From Sporosarcina highlanderae (GTDB lineage: Bacteria > Bacillota > Bacilli > Bacillales_A > Planococcaceae): 64,000 bases of DNA. The notes under the pieces were generated by a model that saw only the letters and a list, made by a program, of their open reading frames with translations, made no database searches and was not told the DNA's origin. The stretch lies in the NCBI RefSeq assembly GCF_030433715.1, contig NZ_JAROCC010000013.1:31820-95819 (forward strand), read 5' to 3'. The position numbers and the translations under genes are program-made. This document shows positions 53,100-61,107 of the stretch, one piece after another (position 1 is the stretch's first letter; each line of letters starts with the position of its first letter).

Positions 53100-54404
53100 T
53101 TAATCTAACCTTTCGGTCTTTATGACTTCTTCTGTTTCCGTATCAACAATAACGCTATATGTGCCAGTTTGGCCGTGTTCGTCTCGAGTCACAGTTAGAT
53201 AATGGGAAAGTCTTTGTTCCAGTCTTTCATTTTCAACATAGGCCAATTCTTCTTCTACAATTTGCACATCTTTATGGAAAAACTCTTTCCAATCGATCTT
53301 TTTAATTGCTTGTCTATGCAATTTCTCTTTTCTGATGTATTCCGATGCGTCCAAGCCAATAATATCACCATTATCTTTAGCAACTTTCAAATGGATTACG
53401 TCCGAAAACACTTTTGCTCCGTAAAATGGTTCTTTCCTAACAAATACGAAATGCCATGCGGTATTATTTTCCCTTGACTCTTGATAAACGAGATCCTTAT
53501 AATCTGCAGCTTGCAGAAAATCTTCTGCCTTCTTTTTTATTTCTTCAAATGCAAGTGAAGCCTTCCCAAACGGTCTTTCAGAAAGATAGGATAGTACGTG
53601 GCCGCCCTTTTCCGTAATATCGATATAACCGATGGATTCTCGATCAGCAAACCGTATGTGGAAAAACGGATATGGAGAGCCAGGTTTACTCATTTCAACA
53701 CCAATTACGTCATTGGAAACATTCGGGAATAATATCTTAAATCGGTCAATCGCTTCGGCTTGCGTGACCTTGGCATCTTCAATATGTTTTAGTTCTTTTT
53801 TCTTCATGGCATCTGATTCACTTGCGGTTAGCGGAAAATCACTTTCCGTATATTGCTTGATGGAAGCACCCATAGTGGACCAATCAAAATCCGGGTTAGA
53901 TGTGTCCAATTTACGTGTCCATTCATCCATGGAATATTGGCCATCCAACAATCCCGCCGTGGCGAGTTTCCATTCGTTTTGCATTGATCCAAGGTTTTTC
54001 GAAGCTTGTGACATTACTTTGTAGTACTCGTCTGGTTGTGCTGCCCGGTCGGCTTCTTTCGCATAATTTCCTACTCTGCTTAAATAGTTCATCCAAGAGG
54101 TTGTAAAACTTGCATCAAGAGGCAATGAAGCAACCGAGCTTTTGATATCTGAAGAAAGTCGCCAAATGTCATCTCTTGATTTCTTTGATTCATCTGAATG
54201 ATTAAACAACAGTGTTTGTTTTACAGCTTTATCGAGCTCTTCCAGTTTATCTGAAGCGTCTGCCATCTTCATTGCGTACTCGTTACTTAATGCCAATGAA
54301 AGTCTGTTATTTTCTGTTGTCTTGGTAAAAGCAAATACTGATACAACTATCAGCGCGTATGCAAGAACAAATATAGTTTTTTTCATCGTGGATTTAAACA
54401 GCAT
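53100..54404 (-). CDS. ypeB: Germination protein YpeB
   Basis: Partner of SleB in spore cortex breakdown, 434 residues: one N-terminal membrane segment (about 8-27), an all-helical region (about 30-190) and C-terminal PepSY-type domains, of which the last ends in DTETEEVIKTERLD. YpeB stabilises and localises SleB. It follows sleB by 27 bases. A GGAGG lies 18 bases before the ATG, an unusually long gap, so either the ATG at 54404 or the in-frame ATG at 54386 could be used. Confidence 0.92.
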   Translation of the reverse strand: MLFKSTMKKTIFVLAYALIVVSVFAFTKTTENNRLSLALSNEYAMKMADASDKLEELDKAVKQTLLFNHSDESKKSRDDIWRLSSDIKSSVASLPLDASFTTSWMNYLSRVGNYAKEADRAAQPDEYYKVMSQASKNLGSMQNEWKLATAGLLDGQYSMDEWTRKLDTSNPDFDWSTMGASIKQYTESDFPLTASESDAMKKKELKHIEDAKVTQAEAIDRFKILFPNVSNDVIGVEMSKPGSPYPFFHIRFADRESIGYIDITEKGGHVLSYLSERPFGKASLAFEEIKKKAEDFLQAADYKDLVYQESRENNTAWHFVFVRKEPFYGAKVFSDVIHLKVAKDNGDIIGLDASEYIRKEKLHRQAIKKIDWKEFFHKDVQIVEEELAYVENERLEQRLSHYLTVTRDEHGQTGTYSVIVDTETEEVIKTERLD

Positions 54405-54431
54405 TTAAAGCTGTTCTTTGATCCTCCTTTA

Positions 54432-55217
54432 TCAATGGCAAAAGATATGCAGTCCAATCTTTTTAATTTGCGGTCTGGACCAAATCCATTTGCTTGTAGC
54501 AGTAATCGGATTGAAGTAATAGATGGCATTTTCCGAAGGATCCCAGCCATTCAATGCGTCAAGAACAGCCTCTTTCGCCCGCTCATTAGGGGTCAGCCAA
54601 ATCTGTCCATCTGCAACAGCGGTGAATGCCCCGGGTTGGAAGATGACGCCACTTACAGTATTAGGAAAGTCGGCATGCTCTACCCGATTCAATATAACGG
54701 CTGCTACTGCTACCTGCCCTTCATAGGGTTCACCTCGAGCTTCACCGTATACGGCATTTGCCATCAGTTTAAGATCTTGTTCTGAATACTTAGATGGCAG
54801 GTGGATGTTTTCCGATTTACCTCCACCTTGTTTTACTTGTGAAGCCAATGGCTTTCCGCCATAATGGGTAAACTTATTACCTTTCTTCAGATTGTCCATT
54901 ACAAACTTTTCATCGTAAGAGGAAGCAGCTGTAAGCTTCTTTTTTGTTTGTGAACCGGCAATCCCGTCAATAGGTAAACCGTATTTGTCCTGGAAGTTAC
55001 GCAATGCCCAGTAGGTGCCATAACCGAACTTCCCGTCGATATTACCATTATAGAATCCGATGTATTGAAGCCTTGCCTGTAATTCAATAACATCATCACC
55101 AGTTGCTCCTCTCCCTAAATCACGCGAGCTGAATGCATCGCTTTGGATGGGAGAAGTTGCGTATGCGGAACCAATAAGCATTACAAGTATAAATAGGCGT
55201 AGTACTATTTTTTTCAA
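54432..55217 (-). CDS. sleB: Spore cortex-lytic enzyme SleB
   Basis: Lytic transglycosylase that degrades spore cortex during germination; 261 residues. Signal peptide (1 to about 28), a PG_binding_1 domain (about 35-95, with DDVIELQARLQYIGFYNG) and the Hydrolase_2 catalytic domain (about 150-258), with the YGEARGE motif holding the probable catalytic E159; the C-terminus ends in the typical GLHIFC. Upstream gene of ypeB. SigG control is known in B. subtilis, but I could not place a convincing SigG promoter here. Confidence 0.96.
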   Translation of the reverse strand: MKKIVLRLFILVMLIGSAYATSPIQSDAFSSRDLGRGATGDDVIELQARLQYIGFYNGNIDGKFGYGTYWALRNFQDKYGLPIDGIAGSQTKKKLTAASSYDEKFVMDNLKKGNKFTHYGGKPLASQVKQGGGKSENIHLPSKYSEQDLKLMANAVYGEARGEPYEGQVAVAAVILNRVEHADFPNTVSGVIFQPGAFTAVADGQIWLTPNERAKEAVLDALNGWDPSENAIYYFNPITATSKWIWSRPQIKKIGLHIFCH

Positions 55218-55271
55218 TACAATCCCTCCTTTCTTTCAGTTTGTCCAAACAATTTCTTTTTAGTATCAAGA

Positions 55272-55306
55272 TAAAACAAAAAAAGATTCGGATTTTATCC
55301 GAATCT
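55272..55306 (-). terminator. Terminator hairpin, left copy of the duplicated target (retains the T tract)
   Basis: The 23-base palindrome at 55284-55306 (arms AGATTCGGAT and ATCCGAATCT, loop of 3 bases within a T/A run) is followed on the minus strand by T7. An identical 23-base copy in the same orientation lies at 56289-56311 on the other side of the insertion element. This is inferred to be the original prsW terminator, now separated from prsW by about 1 kb. Confidence 0.82.
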
Positions 55307-55385
55307 CAGACTGTAGACAAATACATGGATTTTAGTGTTTGCCTATTAGTTTTTTTCTTTTAAAATTGAGATGAAGCTAAAAATG

Positions 55386-55511
55386 TTGATTTCCGCTGCG
55401 AGCGGACGCTTTCCGCGGGCACGGCTTCAGCCGCTTCCCTCGCTGCGCTCAGTCCAGGGTCTTCAGCTCGCGCTGTTCCCGCAGGAGTCGCCACTCTCCG
55501 CTCCAATCAAC
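55386..55511 (+). repeat. GC-rich interspersed repeat, copy 2
   Basis: 126-bp copy from GTTGATT to AATCAAC with internal words GCGGACGCTTTCCG, GGGTCTTCAGCTCGCG and CGCAGGAGTCGCC. It stands inside the insertion element, between its left end and the transposase start, in the same orientation as copy 1 at 18840-19041 and opposite to copy 3. Far more GC-rich than its surroundings. Confidence 0.85.
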
Positions 55512-55547
55512 GGTGCTTCCTATTAAATGAATAAGGTGATGGATATA

Positions 55548-56071
55548 ATGACTAAGAATCAAATCAATGAACGAGACCAGTTGGAAATACTGAGCATAGA
55601 ACAGCTGGTTCCTCAAGACCATCAGGTGCGCAAACTGGATGCGACAATTGATTTCTCCTTTATCTATCCATTAGTTGAAGACCTTTAATCAACCATTGGG
55701 AGACCCACATTGATCCTGTAGTTCTGATCAAAATGACATTTATTCAATATACCTTCTGCATTCGTTCAATACGTCAGACAATCTAGGAGATTGCAACGAG
55801 CGTGGCATATCGCTGGTTTTTGGGATTCTGCTTTCATACAGAAGTTCCTCACTTTTCTACGGGACAAAGCAGTTTGAAACGGTCGATGACAAAAGAAGGC
55901 TTTTTCAGAAAGCACGAATATGTCTATGACGAGCACCATGACCGCTATCTTTGTCCAGAGGGGCAGGTCCTTACATACCGAACAACCGAGAAGGAAGGGT
56001 ACGGCCAGTATGCATCAACTCCTTCCATTTGTGAATCGTGTCCAGTGATTGGCCAGAGTACTGCGAGTTTA
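55548..56071 (+). pseudogene. IS1182-family transposase, disrupted and internally deleted
   Basis: Starts at ATG 55548 with AAGGTGAT upstream. Frame 1 reads NERDQLEILSIEQLVPQDH and IDFSFIYPLVEDL, then stops at 55686-55688. Homology continues through a frameshift near 55705 as IDPVVLIKMTFIQYTF, a further stop near 55784, then AYRWFLGFCFHTEVPHFST, where the whole catalytic middle is deleted and the frame resumes as MTKEGFFRKHEYVYDEHHD and YLCPEGQVLTYRTTEKEGYG. It is cut off at 56072 by copy 3 of the GC-rich repeat. Certainly non-functional. Confidence 0.88.
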
Positions 56072-56197
56072 GTTGATTGGAGTGCAGGGCGGCGACTCCT
56101 GGGGGATTAGCGAAGCGCGAAGACCCCGCAGGAGCAACGCGACGAGGAGGCTGAGGGCAAGCCCCCCGGAAAGCGTCCGCCCGGAACGGAAATCAAC
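56072..56197 (-). repeat. GC-rich interspersed repeat, copy 3 (inverted)
   Basis: 126-bp copy, inverted relative to copies 1 and 2, from GTTGATT to AATCAAC on the plus strand, with GGCGACTCCTGGGGGA, GAAGACCCCGCAGGAG and GGAAAGCGTCCGCC. It interrupts the 3' part of the transposase remnant, which shows that the repeat itself moved, or was copied, into the insertion element. Confidence 0.85.
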
Positions 56198-56239
56198 GTC
56201 GTGGCATTCAAATTTTGAGCCGAATGCGTAAAATAAAAC

Positions 56240-56276
56240 AAAAGGGATGGAAATCAATTCGATTTCCATCCCTTTT
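56240..56276. terminator. Terminator hairpin at the right end of the insertion element
   Basis: Perfect 16-bp stem (AAAAGGGATGGAAATC with GATTTCCATCCCTTTT, loop AATTC). On the plus strand it would end the transposase. On the minus strand it is followed by GTTTTATTTT and probably now terminates prsW transcription. Confidence 0.78.
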
Positions 56277-56288
56277 GTCTACAGTCTG

Positions 56289-56311
56289 AGATTCGGATTT
56301 TATCCGAATCT
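56289..56311 (-). terminator. Terminator hairpin, right copy of the duplicated target (T tract lost)
   Basis: 23-base palindrome identical to 55284-55306, 31 bases downstream of the prsW stop. On the minus strand it is followed by the insertion-element end (CAGACTGTAG) instead of a T run, so it should no longer terminate efficiently by itself. Confidence 0.8.
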
Positions 56312-56342
56312 TGGTGGGTCTGAACTATTTCATTTATTAACT

Positions 56343-57020
56343 TCATTTAAGGGTAGTCTTTTTCCTGAATTGCTGCATGGCGAACGTATGAGCATATTTT
56401 ACCCGTGTTAAACCGAACCACCATAAAAATAGCATGAAGGGAATAATTAAGTATAGTGATAGGTCATTCACTCCAAGTATTCCATTGTATATGAAATGGA
56501 GAATGAAGGGGGCAAAGAAGGCAAAGAATAACATGCCTTTCATATTGGACCTTGTTGTGAATTTTGCCCTACCGAAATAATATCCCATCACGACACCAAA
56601 TAACGCGTGACTTGAAACAGGCAATAGGGCCCTTAAAAAAGCAGTATCCAATCCAAAAATGAATAGGTAAAGAATGTTTTCTACTGTAGCGAATCCCAGT
56701 GAGACACTTGCACCGTAAAGAATCCCATCGTACGCATCTTCAAATTCCATATGCTTGTAAATGGCGATTAATAGTATCAGCCATTTGAAAAACTCTTCAA
56801 TCCAACTGGTGAAGATGACGTTGAGGAAAAATTCATTAGAGATGATGTTTTCTTCTTCAAATACATGTTGGATGAACATTATTGGAAATGTCATCATGGC
56901 GCCATAGATGAAGGTATGAAATAGGGTTCTTGACGGTTCCTTGGCTATTTGTTTGCGTAAGTAAAAATAGCTGAAAAGTGCCAAGCCTGGCGCAATCGCT
57001 ACTGTAAGTAATATGATCAT
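56343..57020 (-). CDS. prsW: Intramembrane protease PrsW
   Basis: Polytopic membrane protease of the CPBP-related PrsW family, 225 residues with about six to seven membrane segments. The conserved EEFFKW (E75 and E76) plus SLGFATVEN and HALFG motifs mark the active site. In B. subtilis PrsW makes the site-1 cut in anti-sigma factor RsiW under envelope stress. Its downstream terminator has been split by the insertion element at 55307-56288. sleB, the next gene downstream, has its own start region. Confidence 0.93.
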   Translation of the reverse strand: MIILLTVAIAPGLALFSYFYLRKQIAKEPSRTLFHTFIYGAMMTFPIMFIQHVFEEENIISNEFFLNVIFTSWIEEFFKWLILLIAIYKHMEFEDAYDGILYGASVSLGFATVENILYLFIFGLDTAFLRALLPVSSHALFGVVMGYYFGRAKFTTRSNMKGMLFFAFFAPFILHFIYNGILGVNDLSLYLIIPFMLFLWWFGLTRVKYAHTFAMQQFRKKTTLK

Positions 57021-57061
57021 ACCTCGGCCGGCCCCCTTCCTGCCATTTTTTCAAGTTTCCG

Positions 57062-58033
57062 TTAGCAATTTGCCTCTATATGATTTGCTATTAATACTCC
57101 ATGATCGCGTCCGTTTTCGATGAAGATTTCGTTTGTATTGTTACCAGCAGCGATTACACCTGCTATATATAATCCTTGAATATTTGTTTCCATTGTCAAG
57201 TCGTCATAAGTCGGACGACCTGTTTCTATATCGATTTCAATGCCGATTCGCTCTAAGAAACTATGGTCGGGATGGTAGCCAATCATTGCGAAGACGTAAT
57301 CGTTCTCAATTGAGATTTTTTTACCTTCCTTTTCAAATACTACAGTATCTGAGGTGATTCCAAGGACATTCGAGTTAAAATGCATGTCAATTTCACCATT
57401 TCGAATGAGGCTATCGAAGCCTGGAAGGATCCATGGTTTGACACTCGGGGAATAATCACAACCCCTATAAATAACTGTGACTTTGGCACCTGCACGGACT
57501 AATTCTATTGCCGCGTCCACAGCTGAATTCTTTCCTCCGATTACGACAACATTTTTACCGAAAAAGGGATGTGCTTCCTTGAAATAATGAAATACATTAG
57601 GCAGGTCCTCACCGGCAATTCCAAGTTTGTTCGGATTATCATAGTAGCCCGTAGCTATAACAATATGTTTTGCTGAATAGGTTTTCAAATTGGTTCGCAC
57701 TATAAAAACATTATTCTGCTTTTCAACTTCCTCAACCGTTTCAAAACTATTAATGGAGAGCTTCTTTAACTCGGCTACATGCCGATAATAGACTAATGCG
57801 TCGTTTCTTTTTGGCTTTTCTTTCGCGGTGATGAAGGGGATATCTCCAATGGATAGCTTGATGCTTGAGCTGAAGAAAGTTTGATGTGTTGGGTATCGAT
57901 AGATTGAATTGACAATGTTTTCTTTCTCAATTATCAATACGTCCAATCCTTTATTTTGTATTTCAATTGCGGCGGATAATCCACAAGGTCCACCGCCAAT
58001 TACAATGGCGTCTTTTGCAATCATAATTATCAA
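57062..58033 (-). CDS. ypdA: Bacillithiol disulfide reductase YpdA (Bdr)
   Basis: FAD-dependent NADPH oxidoreductase of 323 residues that reduces oxidised bacillithiol. The FAD loop GGGPCGLSAAIE at the N-terminus holds the conserved single cysteine; a second GGKNSAVDAA loop binds NADPH; the IQGLYIAGVIAAG motif is near the C-terminus. No CxxC thioredoxin-reductase pair is present, as expected for YpdA. It fits with bshA at 24 kb. In B. subtilis gudB and ypbH lie upstream; here ypbG follows directly. Confidence 0.93.
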   Translation of the reverse strand: MIIMIAKDAIVIGGGPCGLSAAIEIQNKGLDVLIIEKENIVNSIYRYPTHQTFFSSSIKLSIGDIPFITAKEKPKRNDALVYYRHVAELKKLSINSFETVEEVEKQNNVFIVRTNLKTYSAKHIVIATGYYDNPNKLGIAGEDLPNVFHYFKEAHPFFGKNVVVIGGKNSAVDAAIELVRAGAKVTVIYRGCDYSPSVKPWILPGFDSLIRNGEIDMHFNSNVLGITSDTVVFEKEGKKISIENDYVFAMIGYHPDHSFLERIGIEIDIETGRPTYDDLTMETNIQGLYIAGVIAAGNNTNEIFIENGRDHGVLIANHIEANC

Positions 58034-58052
58034 TCTCCTTAAGCACTTAACA

Positions 58053-58106
58053 GTGAGTGTATTTCACTCACATTTTGATGTTGAATCGAACAAAGATTCA
58101 ACATCA
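58053..58106 (-). other. Two tandem hairpins between ypbG and ypdA
   Basis: Stem 1 (58077-58106): TGATGTTGAATC with GATTCAACATCA, 12 bp, overlapping the ypbG stop codon. Stem 2 (58053-58071): GTGAGTG with CACTCAC, 7 bp. Neither is followed by a T run on the minus strand, so they look like RNA processing or stability elements rather than classical terminators. Confidence 0.5.
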
Positions 58107-58877
58107 ATAGTTTATTTTAATGACATGACTCTCTGGGGCTGCCCCAAACCGAAGAGGAACAATGGATGTCCCATAACCATTACTAATCAATTTCGCTCTA
58201 TCTTTTTGCTCAATAAATTCACCCGGTGGATGTAATGAAAATCTACCAATTCGAATTTGCCCGCCATGGGTATGTCCTGCAAGCATCAATTCCGGACTAC
58301 ATATTTCCTCTACTTTCCTGAATAAATATGGATTATGGGCCGCTACTATCAAATAACGATAGGACTCTGCATTTTTCAGTGATGCCTTAACATCTACGTG
58401 CCCACTGGATGGGTCATCGGTTCCGCAAACCCCCCATAGCGGGTGGCTTGGAATTGATGTATCCATATTATCCAAAACAATCCCGCCGTACTTCCTGATA
58501 ATTCTTCGGATTTCACTTTCTCCGACTTCCCGATCATTATTGCCCCAAACAAACACTATTGGCCCGAGAGTGGCTAACATCCTTATATTTTTTTCAATTC
58601 GAGATAGCGGAACGCCTCCTTCCGCAAGATCCCCACCTACGATGATGACATCCATAGATCCAAACGATTTAACTTTATCCAACAACCGTCTGTCAATACG
58701 ACGCCTGTGTATGTCAGATATAAAAAAAACGGAAAGTTCCTTGCCATGAATAGTTTCTTTTTTGACTTTGTAGGAATGATTAATGACATTTCTACGTTTC
58801 GCATAAGTAAACATATACACAAGAATGGCAATTGTAATAGCCGTAACTCCCGCTAAACTATTCAATAGAATTCTCAT
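58104..58877 (-). CDS. ypbG: Metallophosphoesterase YpbG
   Basis: Calcineurin-like phosphoesterase of 257 residues with an N-terminal membrane anchor (about 5-25). The metal ligands are in FFISDIHRRR, VGGDLAEGG, WGNNDREVG and AGHTHGGQIR, the complete D-H / GD / GNxD / GHxH series. The YkuE-like architecture suggests a membrane-bound hydrolase, possibly acting on lipid-linked phosphates; the substrate is unknown. Confidence 0.88.
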   Translation of the reverse strand: MRILLNSLAGVTAITIAILVYMFTYAKRRNVINHSYKVKKETIHGKELSVFFISDIHRRRIDRRLLDKVKSFGSMDVIIVGGDLAEGGVPLSRIEKNIRMLATLGPIVFVWGNNDREVGESEIRRIIRKYGGIVLDNMDTSIPSHPLWGVCGTDDPSSGHVDVKASLKNAESYRYLIVAAHNPYLFRKVEEICSPELMLAGHTHGGQIRIGRFSLHPPGEFIEQKDRAKLISNGYGTSIVPLRFGAAPESHVIKINY

Positions 58878-58893
58878 TACACACCTACCATAA

Positions 58894-58922
58894 TAAAAAA
58901 GGCAAAGAACTCGGCTTTGCCT
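58894..58922 (-). terminator. Intrinsic terminator of ypbE
   Basis: On the minus strand AGGCAAAG, 7-base loop, CTTTGCCT, then TTTTTATT, between ypbE and ypbG. Confidence 0.84.
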
Positions 58923-58936
58923 CTTTCATGATTTCA

Positions 58937-59599
58937 TTAAGGAATGATCAGCTTTTGTCCGGCCATAATATCATTTGAAGTTAGCCCGTTTGCTTTCATA
59001 ATCTTTTCAATTCCAGCATTACTACCATAATAATTCATCGAGATACGATAGAGAGTTTCATTTTCAGCGACGATATGAGTTTTTGATAGTGTTTGCTCGG
59101 TAGGTTTACCTTCATTTTTAGGTTTTTCCGAAACAACAGTGGAATCTTTCTTCTCAGTTGCAGACGGATTAACATTGACTACTGGTTTTTTGGAATCTGA
59201 TTCCTCTTCAGGTTCTTGTTCAGCATTCCCCTCGGAAGCATTTTCATCCTCATCTTCTTTCTGAATATCAAGGACGACAGAAGCTGAATCATCAGTTTTA
59301 CCAGAAGAAGAATTAGTATCCACTTCCACAGAAAACTCTGTATTTCCAACTTTCGCTGAGCCACTATCCGTTCCATAGTAGTAATTATAAATAACATATA
59401 CGAAAATTAATATGGGTATGAATGTAAAAACGCCAAGGATGACATTGATCATAGTATATCTTGAAGTTTTTTTCTGCTTCCGCTGACGGCCATATCGTTC
59501 CGCGCGGGAAGGCAACCTTGTAATCTCAGGCTGATCAAGTTCAATTTCTTTGCGATTATTTTCGAATTCAACTTTATAATCATCATTTTTCATCGACAA
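58937..59599 (-). CDS. ypbE: LysM-domain membrane protein YpbE
   Basis: Bitopic protein of 220 residues: a charged cytoplasmic N-terminus (1 to about 45, with basic RYGRQRKQKK), one membrane segment (about 48-70), an acidic, Ser/Glu-rich extracellular linker (about 75-160) and a C-terminal LysM peptidoglycan-binding domain (about 170-218: ENETLYRISMNYYG, SNDIMAGQKLIIP). It matches YpbE by position next to recS. It probably tethers the membrane to the cell wall. Confidence 0.88.
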   Translation of the reverse strand: MSMKNDDYKVEFENNRKEIELDQPEITRLPSRAERYGRQRKQKKTSRYTMINVILGVFTFIPILIFVYVIYNYYYGTDSGSAKVGNTEFSVEVDTNSSSGKTDDSASVVLDIQKEDEDENASEGNAEQEPEEESDSKKPVVNVNPSATEKKDSTVVSEKPKNEGKPTEQTLSKTHIVAENETLYRISMNYYGSNAGIEKIMKANGLTSNDIMAGQKLIIP

Positions 59600-59673
59600 A
59601 TTCTCCTATCCAACGGTGCTCTTCCTTATATTATGACGAATATTGTCGTAAATGTAAACGTTCATCAGACCTG

Positions 59674-61107
59674 TTAACCAAGAAGATTGGTAATTCTTTC
59701 ATCCCAACTGACCAATTCATTCGTCTTTTTCTTTAAAGATTTATCAGTAAGCCATTCCAACACTTCCAACCCACAGATTGAGCAGCATGCTTCCGGCTTT
59801 TCGTTGCACTGTTCACCAAAATACGACAAGACCATTTCTCGGACACATTGCTCGGAACGTACAAGGTGGAGCATTTTTCTGAGTTCTGTTTCTTTTTCAG
59901 CCGAAAGAGTATCCATTACTTCAAGAACCTCATCTAAAGTATGCCTTTCCAAATAATAGTCTACTATTCGTTTTCCAGTATCCGTCATGCCTGCTAACTC
60001 TGCCGATTCGGATGGGTCACGACCTTCAGAAAGCATATTTGCATAATGACGCAACTGACTTTCGTCTGGCCTATCCGACTGTATGATAAAACTCGTCATT
60101 CTTTCATCGACAGGTATATAAAGTAGCGTAGCGGCGGCAGGTCTGCCGTCCCTGCCAGCCCTCCCAACTTCCTGTAGATAGGCTGCAATGGTTGATGGGA
60201 GGTGCTCATGAATAACTTGTCGGATATCACTTTTATGTACACCCATCCCAAATGCATTCGTTGCGGATATCCATTCCAGTTCATTATTTAAGAATTGTTC
60301 TTGGATGATCGCACGATCGTCTTGTTCTTTCCCCGCATGATACGATTGGATAGCTACACCCGCCTCTTGTAATTCAAACGCCAATTCATCTGCCCGTTTG
60401 CGTGAAGAGGTATAAATGATTCCTGGACCGGTTGTCTGCAAAATTCGTTCCTTAATCCAATCTGTTTTTTCTAAAGTCGAATTCAGTTGAATGATCGAGT
60501 AAGAGATATTCGGTCGATCCAATGAGTGTCTTTGGATGATTGGCTCGTTCATCTTCAAATAGCGCGTTATATCATTTATCACTTTTGAATCGGCTGTTGC
60601 TGTCAAGGCCAGAATCGGGGAATTATAGGAAGATAAGAATTCTCCGATCCGTAAATAATCAGGACGGAAATCAAACCCCCATTGCGAAATACAATGGGCT
60701 TCGTCGATAACTATAAGGCCAATTTCAATCTTTTTCAGATGAAGACCGAAGGATTTATGCGAAAGCATCTCCGGCGAGACGAAGATGAACTTATAATTTC
60801 CAAGGCTTGCGAGTATTCTACTTCTCTCAGTAAAAGATAGGAAAGAATTCAACGCAACGACTCGTTTCTCCCCATTTTTCCTCATTTGCATCACTTGGTC
60901 TTCCATTAAAGATACAAGAGGTGAAATGATTAAAACGGATCCCGGCATAATATATCCAGGTAATTGATAACAAAGCGATTTCCCCATTCCTGTCGGCAGG
61001 ATAGCAATGCAATCGCGTTTATTTAACACATGTTTAATCACTTCTTCCTGACCAGGGCGAAAATGACTGTATCCAAACCGCTCCTTGAGTAACGCTTGTA
61101 AATCCAT
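59674..61107 (-). CDS. recS: RecQ-family ATP-dependent DNA helicase (RecS-like)
   Basis: 3'-5' DNA helicase of 477 residues. Walker A PTGMGKS (38-44), DEAH at 135-138 followed by CISQWG, the aromatic-rich region, QEVGRAGRDGRPA (motif VI) and four C-terminal cysteines (around QCVREM, EQC, CCSIC) forming the RecQ zinc-binding subdomain. The winged-helix RQC and HRDC domains of full RecQ are missing, as in B. subtilis RecS (YpbC), which occupies this position. Acts in replication-fork and recombination repair. Overlaps ypbB by one base. Confidence 0.92.
   Translation of the reverse strand: MDLQALLKERFGYSHFRPGQEEVIKHVLNKRDCIAILPTGMGKSLCYQLPGYIMPGSVLIISPLVSLMEDQVMQMRKNGEKRVVALNSFLSFTERSRILASLGNYKFIFVSPEMLSHKSFGLHLKKIEIGLIVIDEAHCISQWGFDFRPDYLRIGEFLSSYNSPILALTATADSKVINDITRYLKMNEPIIQRHSLDRPNISYSIIQLNSTLEKTDWIKERILQTTGPGIIYTSSRKRADELAFELQEAGVAIQSYHAGKEQDDRAIIQEQFLNNELEWISATNAFGMGVHKSDIRQVIHEHLPSTIAAYLQEVGRAGRDGRPAAATLLYIPVDERMTSFIIQSDRPDESQLRHYANMLSEGRDPSESAELAGMTDTGKRIVDYYLERHTLDEVLEVMDTLSAEKETELRKMLHLVRSEQCVREMVLSYFGEQCNEKPEACCSICGLEVLEWLTDKSLKKKTNELVSWDERITNLLG

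Larger units (their letters stand above)
55307..56288 (+). mobile_element. Degenerate IS1182-type insertion element
   Basis: 982-bp element bounded by perfect 15-bp terminal inverted repeats, CAGACTGTAGACAAA at 55307-55321 and its complement at 56274-56288, and flanked by identical 23-bp direct repeats (55284-55306 and 56289-56311), which are themselves a terminator palindrome. Inside are a broken IS1182-family transposase (from 55548), two inverted copies of a GC-rich 126-bp repeat and a 16-bp terminator hairpin near the right end. Full-length members are about 1.5-1.9 kb from general knowledge, so roughly half is lost. The family call rests on transposase fragments I recognised by eye. Confidence 0.85.

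Noticed and set aside
55802..56110. A separate small gene of about 100 codons inside the insertion element
   Set aside because: The translation is the rear part of an IS1182-type transposase read across a deletion junction and into the GC-rich repeat, not an independent protein.
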